64,000 nucleotides of DNA from Gemmatimonadota bacterium (GTDB lineage Bacteria > Gemmatimonadota > Gemmatimonadetes > Longimicrobiales > Gaopeijiaceae), in NCBI GenBank assembly GCA_022823365.1, contig JAJDXG010000045.1, forward strand, positions 156,486-220,485, read 5' to 3'. The position numbers and the translations under genes were made by a program. The notes beneath the pieces are model-generated. The model did not search any database. It was not told the origin of the DNA and was given only the letters and a program-made list of their open reading frames with translations. This document shows positions 59,050-64,000 of the stretch, in pieces (position 1 is the first letter of the stretch; every line of letters starts with the position of its first letter).

Positions 59050-62001
59050 ATGAGTTGGACAGACGTTTATCGCAGAGTATTCTCTGCGCAGGCCTTGAGA
59101 ACGCTGCTCAAGGTGTGCGCCGCGGTACTGGTCCTTCTGGCGCTGCCCGCGCGCGGCGCCGCCCAGACCGGGACCGTGACGGGGCAGGTGACCGACGCCA
59201 CCACCGGACGGGGCCTGGTCGGGGCCCAGGTCTTCCTGGTGGGCACCCAGATCGGAAGCCTTGCCGGTGGCGAGGGCCGCTACCTCATCCTCGGCGCGCC
59301 CCCCGGCACCCACCAGGTTCAGGTGATGTTGCTGGGCTACCCGACCGAGACCCAGGAGGTCACCATCCAGGTCGACCAGGCCTCGGTGGCTGATTTCGCC
59401 CTGACGCCGCGGGCCATCGATCTCGACGAGATCGTCGTGACCGGGACGGCCGGTGCGGTGGGCCGCCGGGAGGTCGGAAACAGCATCTCGGCCATCAACG
59501 CCGAGGATGTCCGGGGGCGCGCCATCAAGACGATGGACGATGTCCTGGCGGCCAGTGCCACCGGGCTGGACATCCTCTATACGGGCGGAGATGCCGGTTC
59601 GGGGGCCACCATCCGCATCCGCGGGGTGAACTCCATTACCCAAGAGAACGAGCCCCTCATCTACGTGGACGGCATCCGGGTCTACAGCGGGCACTACATA
59701 CCCCCGAAGTCGGGTCCTCTGCCAGGCCTCACGACCGCCAGCACCCCTGGTCAGAGAAGCTCGCCCCTGAACGACATCAACCCGGAGGACGTCGCCCGCG
59801 TCGAGGTCATCAAGGGGGCGGCCGCGACCACGCTCTACGGCACGGAGGCCGCAGGAGGCGTCATCCAGATCTTCACCAAGTCCGGGACGGGTCTCCAGCA
59901 GGGTGTTACGGTCTGGGACGCAAAGATCACGCAGGGCGTCTCCCACCTGCCGGTCCAATGGGGGCCGCATGGACGACCCTCCGAGGCCTGGTTCAACACG
60001 CACGGCCCCGAGTCCGAGGGGATCTTCCTCGACCAGTGGCTGGACTACGGCTACTTCCAGGAGTACAGCCTGTCGGCCCGGGGACGGCGCGACGAGTTGA
60101 CCTATTTCCTGTCGGGCCGCTGGCTCGGTGACGAGGGCGTTTTCCCCTCCGACCAGCAGTCCAGGGAATGGACGGTGCGGGCGAACACTTCCTTCGCCCC
60201 GAGTTCCGCCATCACCATCGGCTTCAACAACCACCTCAGCCGGCGGCGGGTGGACTGGATCGCCAACGGGGGCGAGGCGGAGGGCTTCATGCTGAACGTC
60301 CTGCGGGGCGGCAGGGACTACACCGAGGATCAGGATGAACTGGTCCTGGAGCTCGACTTCGACGACTACCAGACACACTGGATTTCGGGCATCGACTTCG
60401 GCTACCAGCCGACGACGGCCCTGGAGATGAGAGCCGCCCTGGGCTTCGACTACGTTGAGCAGGAGCACATCGCGGACACGCCGTTCGGCTCCTGGTTCGT
60501 CCCGAGGGGCGAACGTGGTCTCGCAGGGTTCCGCACCGAGACGAAGACCATCGATTTCCGCACCACGTACCGGGCCGATGTGGGCAGGATTGCGACGAAC
60601 ACGTCGGCCGGCTTCGCGGTCTTCGACAACCTGGTCCGGCACACGCACGGCCTCTCGACCACGTTCGCCGGCCCCCAGGAGCCCACTCTCACCTCCGGAG
60701 CGGTTCGGCAGGTGGTCGAAAACCGGCTCCGCGAGGTCAACGCGGGCTTCTTCGTCCAGGAAGTGCTCGGCTTCGCGGACAGGGTGTACCTGACCGCGGG
60801 CCTGCGCGTGGATGGAAACAGTGCATTCGGCAGCGACTTCGGCCTCCAGACCTATCCCAAGCTCTCGGGCTCCTATGTCATCTCCGATGAGGCCTTCTGG
60901 CCCGCCGCGCTCGAGGTGACAAAGCTCCGCGTGGCCTTCGGAGAGTCCGGCAAAGCGCCGGGCTTCTTCGACGCCGAGAGGGTGTGGTCGCCGATCCAGA
61001 CCAAGACCGGGCAGCCCGGCGTGAGCCCGCAGAACCTGGGGAACGCCGCGCTCGGACCGGAGCGCACCCGCGAGATCGAGGCCGGCTTCGAGATGAGCGC
61101 GTGGGACGGGCGTGTGGGCCTGGACTTCAGCTACTACTACCAACGGACTCTGGACGCCCTGGTACCCGTTGCACTGGATCCGACCCTGGGCTTCCAGGGA
61201 TCACAGCTCCTGAACATCGGCACAATCGACAACAAGGGTATCGAAGTGGGTCTCGATACCGAGCCCGTGCGCACCCGCGACCTCTCGTGGCAGCTGGGTC
61301 TGGGCCTCTCCACGAACAGGTCCGAGGTGATCGATCTGGGCGAGGACGACGCGGTTCAGATCGGGGGCCGGATCTGGGCCCGCGAGGGCTACCCGCTGGC
61401 ATCCTACTTCGACTTCCAGGTGACCAACCCGGACGAGATCGCCGAGCCCGTGTACGCCGAGGATCCGGATCCGCGCTTCGGCCGGAGGGTCTTCATCGGG
61501 CCGGTCTTCCCGGAACTCAACTGGACCGTCTCCAGCGCACTCCGGATCGGAGACAACCTCCAGATCTCCGCCCGGGGCGAGTTCAAGGGAGGGCAGGTCA
61601 TGTTCAGCCGCACCGCCGAAGCCAACACCCAGCGGGGCACCTGGCCCGCCTGCTTCGACATACAGCAGAAGATGGCCGCCGGCAACCTCAGCGACGTCAC
61701 CGCCCTCCAGCGGTCCCGGTGCAAGGAGCGGCCCGACCGCGGCTCGCTCACCACCAACGCCGACTTCTTCCGGCTCCGGAGCCTCGCGCTCAGCTATGAC
61801 CTGCCGCAGAGCATGGTGCCCGGAGGGTTGAGTTCTCTCGCGTTGCACGTCGCGGCAACCAACCTCTTCAAGATCACGGACTACTGGGGCCTCGATCCCG
61901 AGACCTGGAACACGGCCGGGGAACCTCAGTTGACCCGGAACGAGAACTACCTGCTGCCACCGGTTCAGCGGTTTGACTTCTCGCTCCGGATGTCGTTCTG
62001 A
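59050..62001 (+). CDS. SusC/RagA-type TonB-dependent outer-membrane receptor
   Basis: A 983-residue outer-membrane importer. A signal peptide (LVLLALPARGAAQ) is followed by a carboxypeptidase-regulatory-like domain (about residues 40-115; GTVTGQVTDATTGRGLVGAQ), a plug domain (about 125-280; IRIRGVNSITQENEPLIYVD, EVIKGAAATTLYGTEAAGG) and a barrel ending in the C-terminal Phe (LRMSF). SusC proteins work with a SusD lipoprotein lid and TonB-ExbBD energy to import oligosaccharides, peptides or other large solutes. The SusD-type gene follows 42 bp downstream. AAAGGAGG precedes the ATG. Confidence 0.94.
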   Translation: MSWTDVYRRVFSAQALRTLLKVCAAVLVLLALPARGAAQTGTVTGQVTDATTGRGLVGAQVFLVGTQIGSLAGGEGRYLILGAPPGTHQVQVMLLGYPTETQEVTIQVDQASVADFALTPRAIDLDEIVVTGTAGAVGRREVGNSISAINAEDVRGRAIKTMDDVLAASATGLDILYTGGDAGSGATIRIRGVNSITQENEPLIYVDGIRVYSGHYIPPKSGPLPGLTTASTPGQRSSPLNDINPEDVARVEVIKGAAATTLYGTEAAGGVIQIFTKSGTGLQQGVTVWDAKITQGVSHLPVQWGPHGRPSEAWFNTHGPESEGIFLDQWLDYGYFQEYSLSARGRRDELTYFLSGRWLGDEGVFPSDQQSREWTVRANTSFAPSSAITIGFNNHLSRRRVDWIANGGEAEGFMLNVLRGGRDYTEDQDELVLELDFDDYQTHWISGIDFGYQPTTALEMRAALGFDYVEQEHIADTPFGSWFVPRGERGLAGFRTETKTIDFRTTYRADVGRIATNTSAGFAVFDNLVRHTHGLSTTFAGPQEPTLTSGAVRQVVENRLREVNAGFFVQEVLGFADRVYLTAGLRVDGNSAFGSDFGLQTYPKLSGSYVISDEAFWPAALEVTKLRVAFGESGKAPGFFDAERVWSPIQTKTGQPGVSPQNLGNAALGPERTREIEAGFEMSAWDGRVGLDFSYYYQRTLDALVPVALDPTLGFQGSQLLNIGTIDNKGIEVGLDTEPVRTRDLSWQLGLGLSTNRSEVIDLGEDDAVQIGGRIWAREGYPLASYFDFQVTNPDEIAEPVYAEDPDPRFGRRVFIGPVFPELNWTVSSALRIGDNLQISARGEFKGGQVMFSRTAEANTQRGTWPACFDIQQKMAAGNLSDVTALQRSRCKERPDRGSLTTNADFFRLRSLALSYDLPQSMVPGGLSSLALHVAATNLFKITDYWGLDPETWNTAGEPQLTRNENYLLPPVQRFDFSLRMSF

Positions 62002-62043
62002 GGCCGACCACACCGACTACCGATGATTCCGGAGGAGTTGACG

Positions 62044-63396
62044 ATGAAGACAGACATAGAGAAAGGAACGAGAGGACCAGGGAGACGAGGCACCCCACGG
62101 TGGTCGAGAGGCGGCGTGGTGTCTGCCTTGTTGGCGGCCGTCGTGGCCACGACCGGATGCGACGTTACGAACCCGGGGAACATCCTCGACGAGAACCTGA
62201 ACCGGGAGGACGCCTTCCAGGCGCTGGTGAACGGGATGGCGGGGGACTTCTCCCTGGGCCTGAACGGGGCGAACAGCGGAGCGGTCCGGTTCGCCGTCCT
62301 CTTCGGGGAAATCTGGGCCGGCACCTCGGGCGAAGCCGACCTCTTCGCGGCGAGGGGGATACTCCCCACGGACCGGCCCGACTACAACAACTGGACCAAC
62401 AACGCGCACGCCGCCCGATGGGTGGCCGAGGACGGCATCCGCCGGATGAGGGAAACGGGCGGGGCGGTCGAGAGTAGCGCGCTCATGGCCGAGGCGCGGC
62501 TGTGGGCCGGATTCTCGAACCGGCTGTTGGGCGACATTCACTGCGAGGCCGTGTTCGACAACGGCCCCGCAATGCCGCGCAGCGCGTACTACGAGAGGGC
62601 CGAGGAACACTTCACCGAAGCCATCGGCGTGGGCATGTCCTCCGGCGCCAGCGACCTGACGTACGCCGGCTACGGTGGGCGGGCCTCGGTTCGCCTGATC
62701 CTGGGCGACCTGAGCGGAGCCGTCGCGGACGCCGGACAGGTTCCCACCGACTTCGCCTGGTATGCCGAATTCAACGACGTTGCCCAGGGGGGCCGGCAGA
62801 CCAACGCCGTCTGGCACGAGACGCATCCGCGGCGGAACGTCACGGTCGGGTTGACCTGGTTCCGGGACTACTACGTGGAGACCGGGGATCCGCGGGTTCC
62901 GTCGCAGGACGCGAACCGCGCCGGTGGTGACGGGATCTCGCCCCTGGTCTCCGTGGAGAAATATCCGGACGGCACGTCGGACGTCCCGTTGACCAAGGGC
63001 TCGGAGATGCGGCTCATCGAGGCGGAAGCCCTGATCCGGGGCGGCCAGTGGCAGCAGGGGCTGGACATGATCAACGCCGCCAGGGCCGAGATCGGGGTAC
63101 CGGCGTGGGAGGCCATGAGCGTCGAGGACGCTTTCGAGGCGCTGATCCTCGAAAGAGGGATCGACATGTGGCTCGAGGCGCGGCGCGGCGGAGAGTTCTA
63201 CCGGCTGAACCAGCTCTCGCAGTTCTTCCCCGGGGGGTACACGCCAGCCGACGACACCATCATCCAGCGGATGATAGACAACGTGAAGGCCACGCTGCCG
63301 GCCGTGATGGCCGATGCGGTGCTTCGGCAGAACCGGGCCACCTGCTGGGGGTTCAGCGAGGTCATGCGCGCCACGAACCCGAACCTGGGCGGATAG
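62044..63396 (+). CDS. SusD/RagB-type lipoprotein
   Basis: A 450-residue lipoprotein with a long basic n-region and a lipobox ATTGC (Cys39). The mature part starts DVTNPGNILDENLNRED and is helical, TPR-like, with the family-typical VSVEKYPDGTSD, LTKGSEMRLIEAEALIRGGQW and ERGIDMWLEARRGGEFYRL. It would form the lid of the SusC receptor encoded just upstream. GGAGGAG precedes the ATG at 62044; an in-frame ATG 7 codons earlier is less well placed. The substrate cannot be inferred from the sequence, but the following gamma-glutamyltransferase hints at peptides. Confidence 0.88.
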   Translation: MKTDIEKGTRGPGRRGTPRWSRGGVVSALLAAVVATTGCDVTNPGNILDENLNREDAFQALVNGMAGDFSLGLNGANSGAVRFAVLFGEIWAGTSGEADLFAARGILPTDRPDYNNWTNNAHAARWVAEDGIRRMRETGGAVESSALMAEARLWAGFSNRLLGDIHCEAVFDNGPAMPRSAYYERAEEHFTEAIGVGMSSGASDLTYAGYGGRASVRLILGDLSGAVADAGQVPTDFAWYAEFNDVAQGGRQTNAVWHETHPRRNVTVGLTWFRDYYVETGDPRVPSQDANRAGGDGISPLVSVEKYPDGTSDVPLTKGSEMRLIEAEALIRGGQWQQGLDMINAARAEIGVPAWEAMSVEDAFEALILERGIDMWLEARRGGEFYRLNQLSQFFPGGYTPADDTIIQRMIDNVKATLPAVMADAVLRQNRATCWGFSEVMRATNPNLGG

Positions 63397-63617
63397 GATC
63401 GGACTGGAAGCGGGGGCGGCAGGCAGGTTGCGCCGCACCCCTCCGGGAGTGGGCCGCCGGGTCGTCACGAAAGCCCGGTGACCCACCCCCGGTTGCCTGC
63501 GTACAGGCCTGGAGTGTCTCCGCGGACCCGGTCGGCTTACTGTGTACGATGTTGCTGACCGGACCCCGCAGTTCCGGCCCGCGCTCCTTCGTTAACGTCT
63601 CACAAAGGAAGGACCTG

Positions 63618-64000
63618 ATGGGTCGCTTTTCGATCCCGATGATCACGCTCTTCGCCGCGACTGCCCTCCTTCTGCCGCCGGGCGCCGTTGCCCAGGACAG
63701 GGGCTTGGCGCGGCACCTCGACCGGGCGGCGCACCGGCCCGCGGTCCCCGGACCCAACGGACTGGTGACGGCAGGGCATCCGCTGGCGTCGATGTCGGGT
63801 CTGCGCATGCTCATGGCCGGGGGCAACGCCGCCGATGCCGCCGTCGCGACGCTCGCCACCCTGAACGTGGTGCGGCCCCAGATGTCCGGGATGGCCGGGA
63901 ACGGGTTCGTGACCCTGTACGACCGCGTCTCCGACCGCGTGTACTCGCTCGGGGCCACCGGCGCCGCTCCCCTGGCCATCGATCCCGCGAACCGCACGGC
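63618..64000 (+). CDS. ggt: Gamma-glutamyltransferase (N-terminal part, cut by window edge)
   Basis: The first 127 residues of an exported gamma-glutamyltransferase-type Ntn-hydrolase. A signal peptide (MITLFAATALLLPPGAVAQ) is followed by NGLVTAGHPLASMSGLRMLMAGGNAADAAVATLATLNVV and QMSGMAGNGFVTLYD (quoted in parts), all typical of the large-subunit start of the family. The nucleophilic Thr and the small subunit lie beyond base 64000. AAAGGAAGGA precedes the ATG. It would release gamma-glutamyl groups, for example from glutathione, in the periplasm; it may share the SusC/SusD transcript despite a 221-bp gap. Confidence 0.85.
   Translation, partial: MGRFSIPMITLFAATALLLPPGAVAQDRGLARHLDRAAHRPAVPGPNGLVTAGHPLASMSGLRMLMAGGNAADAAVATLATLNVVRPQMSGMAGNGFVTLYDRVSDRVYSLGATGAAPLAIDPANRT

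Overview
This is a high-GC, densely packed window. Its gene families point to a Gemmatimonadota-like bacterium: DUF5916 outer-membrane proteins, sortilin/VPS10-type propellers of about 1000 residues, SusC/SusD-type receptors, small 6-bladed-propeller lipoproteins, many 4-bp start/stop overlaps, and an aerobic heme-A pathway. The phylum is my inference; there is no rRNA gene. Both window edges cut a gene (dnaE2 on the left, a gamma-glutamyltransferase on the right). I saw no tRNA, rRNA, CRISPR array, insertion sequence or prophage.

Layout. 1-5209 (minus): the imuA-imuB-dnaE2 mutagenesis cassette behind a promoter that would make a nearly leaderless transcript. 5457-10054 (plus): a lipoprotein with its own terminator, then a four-gene overlapping unit (propeller/SUMF1-fold lipoprotein, PadR regulator, membrane protein, ExbB-like protein) preceded by a perfect 19-bp palindrome. 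10109-14527 (minus): a DUF5916 outer-membrane protein, and a two-gene unit (barrel protein, Gly/Tyr-rich exported protein) ending in a clear terminator. 14693-21540 (plus): a tightly coupled operon of exported proteins (NHL lipoprotein, D-aminoacylase-like lipoprotein, DUF5916 barrel, 68-residue GatC/AtzG-like protein, Tat-exported amidase). 21621-24300 (minus): Omp85 protein, lone HicB-like protein, and an AhpD-like enzyme interrupted by one in-frame TGA exactly at the second cysteine of its CxxC motif, so very probably a selenoprotein.

24506-35844: mostly housekeeping genes (pckA, EVE protein, HD phosphohydrolase, sigma-70 factor, rsgA, flavin reductase, membrane and lipoproteins, a solo hydantoinase-A-type protein and trpE whose start codons lie 26 bp apart on opposite strands). 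35922-38998 (minus): ECF sigma factor, PspA-like protein, YeaQ-like protein and M20 peptidase, which looks like an envelope-stress set. 39232-47888: an orphan 2-oxoacid dehydrogenase E1-alpha, a CoA-binding protein, an HATPase protein without a recognisable H-box, a three-part permease (APC + PTS-EIIA + RCK_C), heme A synthase with a DUF420 protein, an acyl-CoA dehydrogenase and a small four-helix membrane protein.

47933-64000: three paralogous VPS10/sortilin-like propeller proteins, an exonuclease, a small lipoprotein, then a SusC/SusD pair and a gamma-glutamyltransferase. This end looks like an outer-membrane capture and periplasmic processing locus for peptides or gamma-glutamyl compounds. 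Together with the 14693-21540 operon, it suggests an organism that scavenges amides and peptides outside the cytoplasm.

The most noteworthy items are the probable selenoprotein with its SECIS-like hairpin, the Tat amidase with its leaderless small partner, the palindrome-PadR unit, and the triple VPS10 locus with a symmetric palindrome between the divergent copies.
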